Notes: a model not told the origin generated them from the letters alone. Positions 1 to 8,702 are shown, numbered from the stretch's first letter. The stretch: DNA of 41,927 nucleotides from Alphaproteobacteria bacterium UBA6038 (GCA_002429315.1 DIZC01000091.1:1-41927); one strand, 5' to 3'. Translations and numbers: made by a program.

Positions 1-19
1 AGATGTGTATAAGAGACAG
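1..19 (+). other. Tn5/Nextera mosaic-end adapter at contig start
   Basis: The first 19 bases are exactly the Tn5 mosaic end AGATGTGTATAAGAGACAG used in tagmentation libraries. The reverse complement occurs at the other end of the contig. This is library sequence, not genome, and the biological sequence begins at about base 20. Confidence 0.95.
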
Positions 20-214
20 CGGTACGACGATGCGCTGCCGCTCATCCAGCCGATATAGTATCGTATGATATTCCACGCGGAATTCGCGTCTGCGCCGCTC
101 GGCCTCAAGCTCACTCTGTGCCTGCAGCCAATGCTCCAGCGCCTTGCCTTCGGGACGGCCTTCCCGCTGCCAGATTTCGTAGCTGCGCTGCCGAGTTGCC
201 TCCTCCGGGATCAT
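20..214 (-). CDS. DUF2934 domain protein, truncated by contig end
   Basis: A short minus-strand reading frame starts at the ATG at 214 and stays open into the adapter, giving about 65 visible residues. It begins MIPEEATRQRSYEIWQREGR and continues with a segment reading GRPEGKALEHWLQAQSEL. The pattern of a tyrosine, EIW, GRPEG and a hydrophobic HW motif is the signature of the small DUF2934 family found widely in Proteobacteria. A GGAGGTGG Shine-Dalgarno-like stretch lies just upstream of the ATG. The C-terminus is missing because the contig stops. The family has no assigned biochemical function. The gene is divergent from the pfkB-like gene at 429, with about 215 bases between them that must hold both promoters. 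Confidence 0.72.
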
Positions 215-428
215 TTCCACCACCTCCAGCCTTTGGATTGCACTCCAGGCGACACGGTTAACGCGGTTCCTGTCTTCTGGTTGCGGCCGATGAACGACAT
301 TCTTCGTGTCTGTGGCCCTCGTTGGGCCAGCTGGGCGCCGGCGCAAAGGCCGTGGCCATCCTTCGCAAGTTTCTCTATCAAAAGGCGGGGCGGCTAGCCG
401 TCGCGGTGTCCATCCAGCAGAGCCCCTC

Positions 429-1363
429 ATGTCTATAATCACACTGACGATGAATCCGGCGGTCGATCTGTGCACCAGCATCGAACGCCTGTTTCCTGCG
501 CACAAATTGCGCTGCGGCGCGGTTCGCCACGACGCCGGTGGAGGCGGCATCAATGTCGCCCGCGTCGTGCGGCGCCTTGGCGGCGAGCCAACCGCGGTTT
601 TTCGTCCGGCGGTCCAATGGGCCAGTTGCTCGAGCGGCTGGTCCGGGCCGAAGCGGTTGGATTTCTCGCCATTCCGGTTTCCGGCGATACGCGCGAAGAC
701 ATCACTGTCGACGAACACGCAACCGGCGCACAGTACAGGTTTGTGCTGCCAGGTCCCACGATTTCGCCCCAGGAATCCACCGCCTGCCTCGAGGCGATCT
801 CCGAAATACTTTCTCCATCCGATTATCTGGTCGCCAGCGGAAGCCTGCCTCCCGGCGTCAGCGCCTCCTTCTATACCGAGGTTGCGAGGATGGCGGCAGC
901 CAAAGACTCCAAATTCGTTCTGGACAGCTCCGGACCCGGGCTGAAAGCTGCGCTCGGCAGCGGCGTCCACATGATCAAACCGAGCCTGCGCGAATTCATC
1001 GAACTGGTGGAGGCTCCGTTGGCCGACGAGGCGGCTTATATCGCCGCAGCGCGGGGGATCATTGCGAGCGGAGGCACGGAATTGGTCGCCCTTACGCTGG
1101 GCGAGAAGGGTGCGCTTCTTATTGGCGCCGATTTCGCGTTATCAGCGGCGGCGCCGGGGGTGACGCCGGTCAGCACCGTCGGTGCGGGAGACAGCTTTCT
1201 CGGCGCGCTGGTTTTCTCTCTCGCCCACGGCAAGGCGCCGCGCGAAAGCCTACGGCAAGCGGTCGCGGCGGGGACTGCGGCACTGCTGTCGCCTGGTACC
1301 GACCTCTGTCACGCCGCAGAGGTGGAGCGGCTGGCGCGCGGAGTCGAAGTCAGAGAGCTCTAG
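429..1363 (+). pseudogene. pfkB: PfkB-type 6-phosphofructokinase, one-base frameshift
   Basis: A PfkB/1-phosphofructokinase family sugar kinase that would phosphorylate fructose 6-phosphate in glycolysis. The frame from the ATG at 429 encodes an N-terminus beginning MSIITLTMNPAVDL with the substrate-side GGGGINVAR motif. It then loses homology near 600. Homology continues in another frame with SSGGPMGQLLERL, GSLPPGV, and the C-terminal ATP/anion-hole motif STVGAGDSFLG, ending at the TAG at 1361-1363. The break lies in a run of five T (598-602), where six would restore the frame. Restored, the protein is about 311 residues, the length of E. coli PfkB as recalled (309). This is either a homopolymer sequencing error or a young pseudogene. 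A 64-bp piece of its 3' end recurs at 6225-6288. Confidence 0.85.
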
Positions 1364-1390
1364 CGGCGTTCGCCGCGGTGTCGAGAGGAC

Positions 1391-2164
1391 CTAGAGCCGG
1401 TTGACCGGCAATTTGAGGTAGACATTGCCGTCTGGTTCGGCCGGCGGCATGCGGCCGGCGCGAATATTCACCTGCACGGAGGGCAGCAGGAGCACGGGCG
1501 TAGCGAGCGTCTTGTCGCGCGCGCTGCGCATGGCAGCGAACTCGTTTTCCGAGACGCCGTCATGGATGTGAATGTTGCGCTCGCGCTGTTCGCGCACGGT
1601 GGTCTTCCAGGCGAACGAGTCCCGGCCGGGCGCCTTGTAGTCGTGGCACATCCAGAGCGTCGTCTCGGCCGGCAGCGACAGCAGCTTCCGGATCGAGCGG
1701 TAAAGCGTCCGGGCATCGCCGCCGGGGAAGTCGGTGCGGGCGGTGCCGTAGTCCGGCATGAACAGCGTGTCGCCGACGAACACATTGTCGCCGACCTTGT
1801 AGCTGACGCAGGCCGACGTATGGCCCGGCGTGTAAAGCACCTGAATTTCGAGGCGTCCCAGCGGGAGCCTTTCGCCATCCACCAGCAGCCGATCGAATGG
1901 CGCGCCGTCGCCGCTGACGTCGGTCGCGTCGAAGATGGGCCCGAATGCCTTCTGCACCTCACGAATGTGCTCGCCGACCGCCACCGGCGCGCCGGTGCGA
2001 TCCTTCAGGAATTGCGCGGCGGAGAGATGGTCGGCATGGGCGTGCGTTTCCAGGATCCAGCCGATCGTCAGGTGCTTCTTCTGCGCGGCCTGCAGCACGC
2101 GTTCCGCCGCCGCGGTCGAGGTCCGCGCCGATTTGGGATCGAACTCCAGCACGGCATCGATCAC
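1391..2164 (-). CDS. MBL-fold metallo-hydrolase (persulfide dioxygenase/Blh-like), 5' end uncertain
   Basis: A metallo-beta-lactamase-fold hydrolase with the metal motif HAHADHL (H41, H43, D45, H46 from the GTG at 2164), then a TPGHTSACVSY second histidine site, GDTLF and CHDY. The layout resembles ETHE1/Blh-type persulfide dioxygenases, which act on sulfane sulfur; the exact substrate is not shown. Recognisable homology continues 31 codons upstream in frame to an ATC at 2257, including FFDEATFTVSYLVSD, the usual first beta strands. No ATG, GTG or TTG lies between an in-frame TAG just upstream and the GTG at 2164. A purine-rich SD-like stretch precedes the ATC. The gene either uses an unusual start, has lost its start codon, or makes an N-terminally shortened protein. 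It is convergent with pfkB, 27 bases apart. A second copy of its 5' part lies at 4131-4259. Confidence 0.8.
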   Translation of the reverse strand: MIDAVLEFDPKSARTSTAAAERVLQAAQKKHLTIGWILETHAHADHLSAAQFLKDRTGAPVAVGEHIREVQKAFGPIFDATDVSGDGAPFDRLLVDGERLPLGRLEIQVLYTPGHTSACVSYKVGDNVFVGDTLFMPDYGTARTDFPGGDARTLYRSIRKLLSLPAETTLWMCHDYKAPGRDSFAWKTTVREQRERNIHIHDGVSENEFAAMRSARDKTLATPVLLLPSVQVNIRAGRMPPAEPDGNVYLKLPVNRL

Positions 2165-2283
2165 CGCGGCCGTGCCGGTCGCCGGATCGCTGACGAGATA
2201 GCTGACGGTGAACGTCGCCTCGTCGAAAAAGGCTTCAATCTGCGGATCTGTGGCGATGGCCTATCCCCTTCCTCCACCGGAGC

Positions 2284-2331
2284 TGGTGGGCCCGGCAGGA
2301 CTCGAGCCTGCGACCAGACCGTTATGAGCGG
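2284..2331 (-). repeat. tRNA(CAT) 3'-half fragment, copy A (att-like)
   Basis: On the minus strand these 48 bases read as the 3' half of a tRNA: anticodon loop CTCATAA (anticodon CAT), variable loop, T arm GCAGG...CCTGC, acceptor CGGGCCC, discriminator A and encoded CCA. No D arm or 5' acceptor half exists in the sequence that would precede it. The T loop reads CTCGAGT instead of TTCGAGT, so it is degenerate. Near-identical fragments lie at 4288-4335 and 35453-35500 in the same orientation. This is the footprint expected of att sites of integrative elements using a tRNA 3' end. The left flank is the MBL gene 5' region. Confidence 0.8.
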
Positions 2332-2429
2332 CTAAAACCCACCAAAAAAGCCGCAGCCCAGCTCGGCCGCGTCTTCAATCAGGATGAATCTACCTCACAG
2401 GAGAATCAAGGGCTTAAGCAGGGTTGCGC
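2332..2429. repeat. 98-bp flank shared with copy C
   Basis: The sequence to the right of tRNA fragment A aligns along its length with 35501-35598, the right flank of fragment C. Both contain the block CCACCAAAAAAGCCGCAGCC and later GAGAATCAAGG. Differences are scattered substitutions. With the tRNA piece, the repeat is therefore about 146 bp. Fragment B lacks this flank. I read it as the terminal sequence of one family of integrated element. No gene is visible from 2430 to the ATG at 2658. Confidence 0.7.
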
Positions 2430-2657
2430 TGGCGCGAGACGGCCGCCGAGAGCATTAGGGACTGATCTGCGCTTCAGAATCGCATTCCGTTGTCAGCGCA
2501 TGTTGCCCGCGCTCGCTACATTTGGGCAGCGCATGGCCCGCTTGTTTTGACACTAGTTGACCCCTCAACCATCTCGCACCCAGCCGATGCGGTCAAATCA
2601 GGCAACTCTGGTAATATCCGGCACTGCGAATTCGCGGAGACCGAGCAAGCAGACGCT

Positions 2658-4036
2658 ATGCTTGATATTGACGAAACTATAGATGCCTTCCGCCGTAGTG
2701 TGCTCGACATCGACTGCAAGCGCATGGTGTTAGCCCAGCGTAAGGCTGGCGGCGAACGCTTCGAGGGTCAGGGTTACATCCGACAGGCGGACGATGGGAC
2801 GCTGATCTTCAAAATTTATGTCGAGAAACACAATGCCAAGCTGTTTGGACACCTCGAAGCCATGTTTGGCGCGAGAGCCGGTAAGCTCTATTCCGATGAA
2901 GCGTTTTACGATCTCGAAGCAACCGGACACAACAACACGCGCTGGACAGCAGAGAAGGTACGGTTGATGCCTCATTGGGATGCGACCGATATGACTGTGC
3001 TCGCGCATGGCCAAATACAATCGATGACTGCATACCTCGATATGCCGCAGAAACTGTACCATCTGGTCTTGCACTTCTTTGAAGAATACCGGCTGCCTCT
3101 CGATCGTGTGAGTGAGACCGAGAAGCATGGGAATCGATGTTTCATGCGAGACCGCGCTGAATTTGAGGCCTGTGGTGCAAAGTTCGACGTTCGGGTGCGA
3201 GAAGGCTCAGGAGATACGGTCTTCGAAATCTTCTCGGAAACAGCATTCCCGGTTGCGTTCGATCTTCGGGTGCAGGAAGCGCTCCAATACATCACCGCGA
3301 GAACGGCCTTCTGGCGTGCCCGTCTCCAGAGTGTGGGTAAGGAACTGAATCTCGAACTTACGTCGCCGTGGCGCAAGTCAGTGCGGACTCAGTTTAGTCC
3401 GCCAATCTCACCTGCCTCGATAAATTTTCGCGAACATGGTTGGAAGCTATTCGAGAAGTATCTCTTCTATGTCCTAAAGACGGATGGCACGCATTGGAAT
3501 CCAATGGCTTACCACCTCTACAAGCATGCGAGGCAACCGGTGCTTCGGTAGATGCTTGGGCCGCTGGCATATCCATCGCGGTCGAGGCTGTAACTAGCTT
3601 AGTCAGTGTCGACGAGAAAAAAGACGAACGGCTCGCGCTCTATCAGGAGCGAGCTTTAAAATGGCTGGCAGAGCAGGACGACCTTGCCCCCATAGCAGAA
3701 AGGGCCCGAGGCCAGATCGGTGGAATGAGCCGACAGAGCCCCAAGGACAAGCTATACGCGCTCGCTGATACAGGGCACGTCGAGAAAACCTATGTGAAAA
3801 CCTGGAGCGATCTCCGTAACCGGCATGTGCACCCCACGCTGAAAGATTTGAAGAAGCCAGATCCTGTCGATTACCAGGAGTTGCTCGACCAAATCCATCA
3901 AGTCGAAACGCTTCTCCGGCAACTGACTTTCTATCTGATCGGCTATGAAGGGCCGTTCACTGACTATGGGGTCCATGGGACTCACGATTTTCCGTCAAAG
4001 CAGTATCCGTTGTTTGCCGGAACCAATCAGGCGTAG
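2658..4036 (+). pseudogene. HEPN-domain protein (ApeA-like architecture), frameshifted
   Basis: Two overlapping frames form one gene. The first, from the ATG at 2658 (MLDIDETIDAFRRSV), carries a beta-rich N-terminal region with FEGQGYIRQADDGTLIFKIY and stops at 3551. The second continues without a usable start of its own, from about 3520 (EATGASVDAWAAG) to 4036. A one-base change near 3515-3530 would join them into about 459 residues. The C-terminal part contains WSDLRNRHVHP, which matches the HEPN RNase motif R-x4-H with the usual RN start. An N-terminal beta-rich domain followed by a C-terminal HEPN domain is the layout of ApeA-type abortive-infection RNases; that assignment is inference. 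It is the only gene between tRNA fragments A and B, so it looks like the cargo of a small inserted segment. The frameshift may be real decay or a sequencing error. Confidence 0.6.
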
Positions 4037-4130
4037 GCGGAGCGGCTACCACCCAGAAGCCAGCGATGTGAGGTCGTGGCTGGGTGAAATGCTAGCGAGA
4101 CGTGCTCTCCGCTTTGGACTGCTCATGCGC

Positions 4131-4259
4131 TGATTTGGGCTCGAACCTCAGAACGGAATCGATCACCGCGGCCTTGCCTGCCACCGGATCGGCGACGAGA
4201 TAGCTGACGGTAAACGTCGCCTCGTCGAAAAAGCCTTCAATCTGCGGATCTGTGGCGAT
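4131..4259 (-). pseudogene. 5' fragment of the MBL-fold hydrolase gene (duplicate)
   Basis: About 43 codons on the minus strand repeat the 5' part of the gene at 1391-2257: ATDPQIEGFFDEATFTVSYL, then AAVIDSVLRFEPKSA, after which homology stops. It lies in the same position relative to tRNA fragment B as the intact gene does to fragment A. The first residue aligned is again an ATC with a purine-rich SD-like stretch upstream and no normal start codon. The copy differs from the intact gene at several codons, some of them non-synonymous, so it is not a recent exact duplication. The remaining bases from 4037 to 4130 show nothing recognisable. Confidence 0.75.
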
Positions 4260-4287
4260 GACCGATCCCCTTTCCTTCCACCGGAAC

Positions 4288-4335
4288 TGGTGGGCCCGGC
4301 AGGACTCAAACCTGCGACCACACTGTTATGAGCGG
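4288..4335 (-). repeat. tRNA(CAT) 3'-half fragment, copy B (att-like)
   Basis: A second 48-bp copy of the tRNA 3' half (anticodon loop CTCATAA through encoded CCA) in the same orientation as copies A and C. The T loop reads TTTGAGT and the anticodon stem has a mismatch, so it cannot be part of a functional tRNA. The left flank matches the MBL 5' region, as for copy A. The right flank (4336-4462) is different, apart from the first few codons if translated on the plus strand, and holds no gene I can recognise. Confidence 0.78.
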
Positions 4336-4462
4336 TGCACTCGCAAGAGGAAAACGGCGGCAGCCCTAGCTTTTCGTTCATTTGGACGAATCTTGCCGAA
4401 CGCAATTTCAAGCACTCAGCAGACCTTCATCGGAGATCATCGAGCTATGCGGGCTCAATGGC

Positions 4463-6088
4463 TCACGGCGGCGGGTTATCACGCAGATAAGGCAATCCTC
4501 CGTTGATCACCTTTTTTCGGCCCCATACAGAGTGATCGAAACCGGCCGGCAATGCGTACTTGAATTGCTTGTTAGTCAATCCGGTAACGCCGGGATCGTT
4601 CGGCGTCCCACCCACGCCCTCTGAGGGGTCCGCTACGCCGGTGCTGGTCATGTCCCAGTAGGTATTCGTGAAGACGCCTGTTCCTGAATGGTCGTGGCCG
4701 GCCACGCCGCCAAGGAAAATGGGATCGTCCACCGTAATGGGGCCGGCCGCATAGGCCTGCGACACGTTGCTGGAATCGAAGGTCTCGCCGATTAGGCCTC
4801 CCACGACGGTCTGATGGCCGCCCGTTACCGGACCGACAGAGTAGGAGTTCGCAACGGGTCCGCCATTTATGCCGATCAACCCGCCGACTTGGTCGTGTGA
4901 CCCCAACACCGCGCCCTGACTGAACGAGAGCGACACGATCCCGTGGTTTACTCCCACGAGCCCACCAACGAACTCACTGCCCTGGACGGTAGCAGTCGAG
5001 TAGGACAGTGTGATCGTGCTTGTCGTATCCCAGTTGATCCCTACTAATCCGCCCACCTCATTGGCGTACTGCAAAGAACCGTTGAGAATACCATCTGCGT
5101 GGGATTGCGCGATCAAGCCGCTAGCCCTGTTCTGTCCAACGAGACCGCCCATCGTGAGCACGTCTGTGATGTTCGTGGCGGCGTTGCACCTTACGATCTG
5201 GCCTTCATTTCCCCCAACGAGCCCGCCGACAGTGGCAGGATGGACCTCGCCCATCTCGCCCGTGGCCGAGGCTTGCAGCACCGTGCCTTTGTTATACCCG
5301 ACAAGCGTTCCGGCCCAAATGTCGAACCGGCCGCCAGCGGTGACTTTCGCGTTCACCAGATTGATGTCACGTATCGTTCCGCTTGAGGTCGCGAACAGGC
5401 CGATATTGTTTACGACGCCCTTCTTGGATTTGATGTCGGCGAGAGTCAGGTTGGAGATCGTATTGCCCAGCCCCTCGAAGGTTCCCGAGAACGACGCGAT
5501 AGGGGAATTGCTGTATGTTCCGTCGACCGACGCGTTGTAGTGATTGGCCAGCGCAAAGAGGCCGGATGGATTGAGCGCGATCGCATGAGCCAGCGTGGCA
5601 ATGTCATTGACAAGCATATAATTGCCGCCGTTGAGGTTCAGGCTGCTGCTCATATCGCGGAACCCCAATTGGCCACCGCCCGCGAAAGCAAGATCGCCGC
5701 CCGTGCCGCCATCGTTGGTGAGGATGGTCACACTGCCGATGCCTGCGACATCTACCGGCGCGACGAACGCCACGTTGATTTGGGCATCAAGCGTGAGGCG
5801 GCTGCCGCTCGTCCACGAAAAGGACGATACGACGGCAATATCGAGTGCACCGTTGCCGGTCTTTATCTTCACGTCAGACGAAGCCAGCATATTGGCGAGA
5901 TCAACCGCGTTTAGAACCGCGTCCCTCGCCGTGGGTGAGCAGACGCCATGGGCGCATTTCATATTTTTCGTCGGATCGGAAGATATCGTCACGGCGGCCT
6001 GCGCAGCAGTTCCCATTACCAGGATGAAGGCGAAACCAATCGCGGTGTGCTGTATCATTTGTGGCGGTTGCATCGTTTCCGAGATCAT
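4463..6088 (-). CDS. GLUG-repeat secreted protein
   Basis: A 541-residue exported protein. An N-terminal signal peptide ends near GTAAQA (hydrophobic core AIGFAFILVMG), and the start could also be the ATG codons at 6073 or 6058. The body contains tandem GLUG-type repeats with the pattern GGLVG-N-G-I and S-S, for example VGGLVGGNEGQI, MGGLVGQNRASGLI, VGGLVGINWDTTST and VGGLVGVNHGIV. The end, WGRKKVINGGLPYL, is the usual closing motif of GLUG proteins. This is a beta-helix-like extracellular or surface protein family, often linked to adhesion or filamentous-haemagglutinin-like proteins; no enzymatic role is visible. It stands alone between tRNA fragment B and the pfkB scrap, and no partner secretion gene is nearby. 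Confidence 0.82.
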   Translation of the reverse strand: MISETMQPPQMIQHTAIGFAFILVMGTAAQAAVTISSDPTKNMKCAHGVCSPTARDAVLNAVDLANMLASSDVKIKTGNGALDIAVVSSFSWTSGSRLTLDAQINVAFVAPVDVAGIGSVTILTNDGGTGGDLAFAGGGQLGFRDMSSSLNLNGGNYMLVNDIATLAHAIALNPSGLFALANHYNASVDGTYSNSPIASFSGTFEGLGNTISNLTLADIKSKKGVVNNIGLFATSSGTIRDINLVNAKVTAGGRFDIWAGTLVGYNKGTVLQASATGEMGEVHPATVGGLVGGNEGQIVRCNAATNITDVLTMGGLVGQNRASGLIAQSHADGILNGSLQYANEVGGLVGINWDTTSTITLSYSTATVQGSEFVGGLVGVNHGIVSLSFSQGAVLGSHDQVGGLIGINGGPVANSYSVGPVTGGHQTVVGGLIGETFDSSNVSQAYAAGPITVDDPIFLGGVAGHDHSGTGVFTNTYWDMTSTGVADPSEGVGGTPNDPGVTGLTNKQFKYALPAGFDHSVWGRKKVINGGLPYLRDNPPP

Positions 6089-6224
6089 TGAGGGCGCAGA
6101 GCAATCCCAGGGACTTTATTTTTCATGGCATCTTTTCTTCCGGCGGGCAGTGACAACTTGGCACAAATCGGGTTACGCGTCACTGTTTCCCGAAATTCTC
6201 GCGTATGGCGGGGAATTGGGTTTC

Positions 6225-6288
6225 AGCCTACGGCAAGCGGTCGCGGCGGGGACTGCGGCACTGCTATCGCCCGGCACCGATCTCTGTC
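6225..6288 (+). pseudogene. 64-bp remnant of pfkB 3' region
   Basis: These 64 bases match 1247-1310 of the pfkB-like gene at 60 positions. All four differences are at third codon positions and synonymous (L, P, G and D codons), so the piece still encodes the kinase's LRQAVAAGTAALLSPGTDLC segment. Homology stops abruptly on both sides. The rest of the 333-bp gap between the GLUG gene and the dioxygenase gene at 6422 shows no other recognisable feature; it must hold the promoters of both. Confidence 0.8.
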
Positions 6289-6421
6289 GTGCCCGATAAT
6301 AGGAGGCGGACCGGACCAATCCTGGTCGCCAGTTTGCAATCCAAGTGCGGGCGCGCGAAAAAGCAAGAGAGGCCCATCCGGACACCATAGACTCGATGTC
6401 GGCATCGATTGAAAGACGGTC

Positions 6422-7273
6422 ATGACCGCTTCGCCCACGGGAACTGCGCCTTCGAATGACAGCGAGGGAACGCGCTTGCCGACGCTGTTCATTCCCCATG
6501 GCGGCGGCCCGTGCTTCTTCATGGACTGGAGCGTGCGCGGCGATCCGTCAGACACCTGGAACAAGACGGCCGCATGGTTGCGCAGCCTTGCGGATTCGCT
6601 GCCCGCCAGGCCCAAGGCCATCGTCGTCATCTCCGGCCATTGGGAAGAGTCCGCCTTCACGGCGGCGAGCGTCGAGAATCCTTCGCTGATCTACGACTAT
6701 TCCGGTTTTCCGCCGCACACCTATCAGTTGAAATATCCCGCGCCCGGGGCACCGGCGCTCGCGCAGCATATCGTCGATTTGCTGCAGGCGGCCGGGTTGC
6801 CCGCGCGTACCAGCACGTCGCGGGGCTACGATCACGGTATCTTCATTCCGTTCCTGCTGATCTATCCGGATGCGGACATTCCGATCGTGCCGCTCTCGCT
6901 AAAGCGGGATCTCGATCCGGAAGAGCACCTGGCCGCCGGCCGCGCGCTGCAGAGCCTGCGCGATGAAGGCGTGCTGATCGTCGGCAGCGGCATGAGTTAT
7001 CACAACATGTATAGCTTCAGCACGCCGGCCGCGACCGCGCCGTCCGAAGCGTTCGACCGCTGGCTGACGGGGACGCTGACGGAAGACCCGAAGCGACGAT
7101 GGAACGGCCTCGCCCATTGGGGCGAGGCTCCGGCGGCGCGCAATGCGCATCCGCGCGAAGAGCATTTGCTGCCGCTGATGGTGGCGGCGGGCGCGGCGCC
7201 GGATGAACCGGGCGAGCGGATTTTCACCGATGTGGCGATGAAGGCGCGCCTATCCGGCTACCGGTTCGGCTAG
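6422..7273 (+). CDS. class III extradiol ring-cleavage dioxygenase (DODA/YgiD type)
   Basis: A 283-residue member of the LigB-superfamily DODA-type dioxygenases, single-subunit metal enzymes that open catechol-type rings between or next to hydroxyls. Visible hallmarks are the N-terminal FIPHGGGP motif, VVISGHWEE with a metal-ligand histidine, YDYSGFPPHTYQLKYPAPG, GYDHGIFIPF and the late IVGSGMSYHNMY. Length matches the family (about 260-290). It is the first gene of a plus-strand run leading to allophanate hydrolase. The next ATG lies 31 bases downstream. In this context it probably cleaves a dihydroxylated ring intermediate, but the substrate cannot be read from sequence; 4,5-DOPA dioxygenase is only the family name. 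Confidence 0.88.
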   Translation: MTASPTGTAPSNDSEGTRLPTLFIPHGGGPCFFMDWSVRGDPSDTWNKTAAWLRSLADSLPARPKAIVVISGHWEESAFTAASVENPSLIYDYSGFPPHTYQLKYPAPGAPALAQHIVDLLQAAGLPARTSTSRGYDHGIFIPFLLIYPDADIPIVPLSLKRDLDPEEHLAAGRALQSLRDEGVLIVGSGMSYHNMYSFSTPAATAPSEAFDRWLTGTLTEDPKRRWNGLAHWGEAPAARNAHPREEHLLPLMVAAGAAPDEPGERIFTDVAMKARLSGYRFG

Positions 7274-7304
7274 ACTGTCGGTGGACCGGTTTCGAAGCGA
7301 ACGC

Positions 7305-8702
7305 ATGGCATCCGAAAGCCCGATTGCCGCCGACCTGTTGATTGCTGGCGGCACGCTCCTCACGATGAATGCCGAGCGGCATGTCATCCGCGATGGCGCG
7401 CTCGCGGTGTGCGGCGATCGCATTGTTGCGGTGGGCAAACGTGAGGCGGTGGCGCGCGAAGTTCAGGCGAAAGAGATAATTCGCGGCGAGCGCTTCGTGA
7501 TCACGCCCGGATTTGTCGATGGCCACATCCACATCACCGGCGATCCGATCACGCGCGGCTTTGCCCGCGGCGGCGAAGGCGACAGTCCGTCGGAAATCCT
7601 GTCGCGCTGGGTGATTCCGATCTTTCGCGCGCAAGCGCCGGCGGAAGAAGCGGTGGCTGCGCGCTTCGCCGCGCTTGCGATGATGCGCGCCGGGACCACC
7701 TGCTTTCTCGAAGCCGGAACCATCTCGCATCTGGATGCGGTGATGGAGGCGCTGTCCGAGACCGGCATTCGCGGTCGCGCCGGCGCCTGGGTGGAAGGCC
7801 GCGCCTACAATGCCGCCGACGATCAGGCGAAGGTCTCGGCGGCAGCTATCGACATTCTGGAATCGGAAGTGGGGCGCTACCCGGACAACGATGGGCAAGC
7901 GAAGCTAGCCGCCTGGCCAATCTTGGTTGGACACTCGACCAACTCCGACGCGGTGTGGCGCGCGGCCAAGGATTTGGCCGATCGGCATGGCCTCGGCGTC
8001 TCAGCGCATATGAGTCCGCGCGCCTCCGATCCCGAATGGTTTCTGGCGCGCTACAACCGGCGTCCGCTCGAACATCTCGAGGATATCGGCGTGCTCGGTC
8101 CGAATGTCGCACTGACGCATCTCGCGAATATCGACGAATCCGAACTCGACATTCTCGTCCGCTCCAGCACGAATGCCATCTTCTGCCCGCATGCGGCGCT
8201 GCAGGGCGGCTTCGGAATTTCGCAGCGCGGCCTCTTTCCTGAGATGCTGAAGCGCGGCGTCAACGTGCTGTTGGGAAGCGACGGCTTGCCGGTCGGCATT
8301 CTGGAATCCGCGCGGCTTATGGCGCGCATCTTCCGCGACGCCCGATGCGATCAGACGATCTTCCCGCCCACGACCATCCTCGAACTCGCCACCATCCACG
8401 GGGCCAAGGCGATGGGGTTGTCGCACCTCATCGGCTCCCTCGAGGTTGGGAAAAGAGCGGACTTCGTGCTGCACGACACCTATACGCCGGAATGGGGACC
8501 GGTCTTCGATCCCGTGCTGCAGCTTGCTCTGTATGCGCCTCCCGCAGTGCATAGCGTCTGGATCGATGGGCTGCGCGTGGTGGAAGAGGGACGCGCAACG
8601 CTGCTGGACGAGGATAAGCTCGTCGCGGATGCACGCCAGGTAGGCGCAGATGTGATCGCACGCACAAAGCTTCCGGGCCGGTCGCCATGGCCGGTTCTTT
8701 GA
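7305..8702 (+). CDS. amidohydrolase-superfamily deaminase/chlorohydrolase (TrzN/AtzB-like)
   Basis: A 465-residue cytosolic metal hydrolase of the amidohydrolase superfamily, subtype containing TrzN, AtzB, guanine deaminase and MTA/SAH deaminases. Metal and catalytic motifs in order are PGFVDGHIH (HxH), a middle SAHMSP histidine, ALTHLAN, and the GSDG aspartate near the C-terminal third. It closes with the LGSLEVGKRADFVL-type strand seen as IGSLEVGKRADFVL. The ATG at 7305 is preferred; a GTG at 7281 would add eight residues without homology. The last 16 bases overlap the next gene, implying translational coupling. It probably hydrolyses a C-N bond on a ring or amidine intermediate in the pathway; the exact reaction is unknown. 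Confidence 0.85.
   Translation: MASESPIAADLLIAGGTLLTMNAERHVIRDGALAVCGDRIVAVGKREAVAREVQAKEIIRGERFVITPGFVDGHIHITGDPITRGFARGGEGDSPSEILSRWVIPIFRAQAPAEEAVAARFAALAMMRAGTTCFLEAGTISHLDAVMEALSETGIRGRAGAWVEGRAYNAADDQAKVSAAAIDILESEVGRYPDNDGQAKLAAWPILVGHSTNSDAVWRAAKDLADRHGLGVSAHMSPRASDPEWFLARYNRRPLEHLEDIGVLGPNVALTHLANIDESELDILVRSSTNAIFCPHAALQGGFGISQRGLFPEMLKRGVNVLLGSDGLPVGILESARLMARIFRDARCDQTIFPPTTILELATIHGAKAMGLSHLIGSLEVGKRADFVLHDTYTPEWGPVFDPVLQLALYAPPAVHSVWIDGLRVVEEGRATLLDEDKLVADARQVGADVIARTKLPGRSPWPVL

Noticed and set aside
65..397. Plus-strand frame opposite the DUF2934 gene
   Set aside because: It is the shadow of a clear DUF2934 reading frame and has no family features.
2284..2331. A functional tRNA(CAT) gene at fragment A (and likewise B and C)
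   Set aside because: The 5' acceptor strand and D arm are absent in all three, and A and B have mutated T loops.
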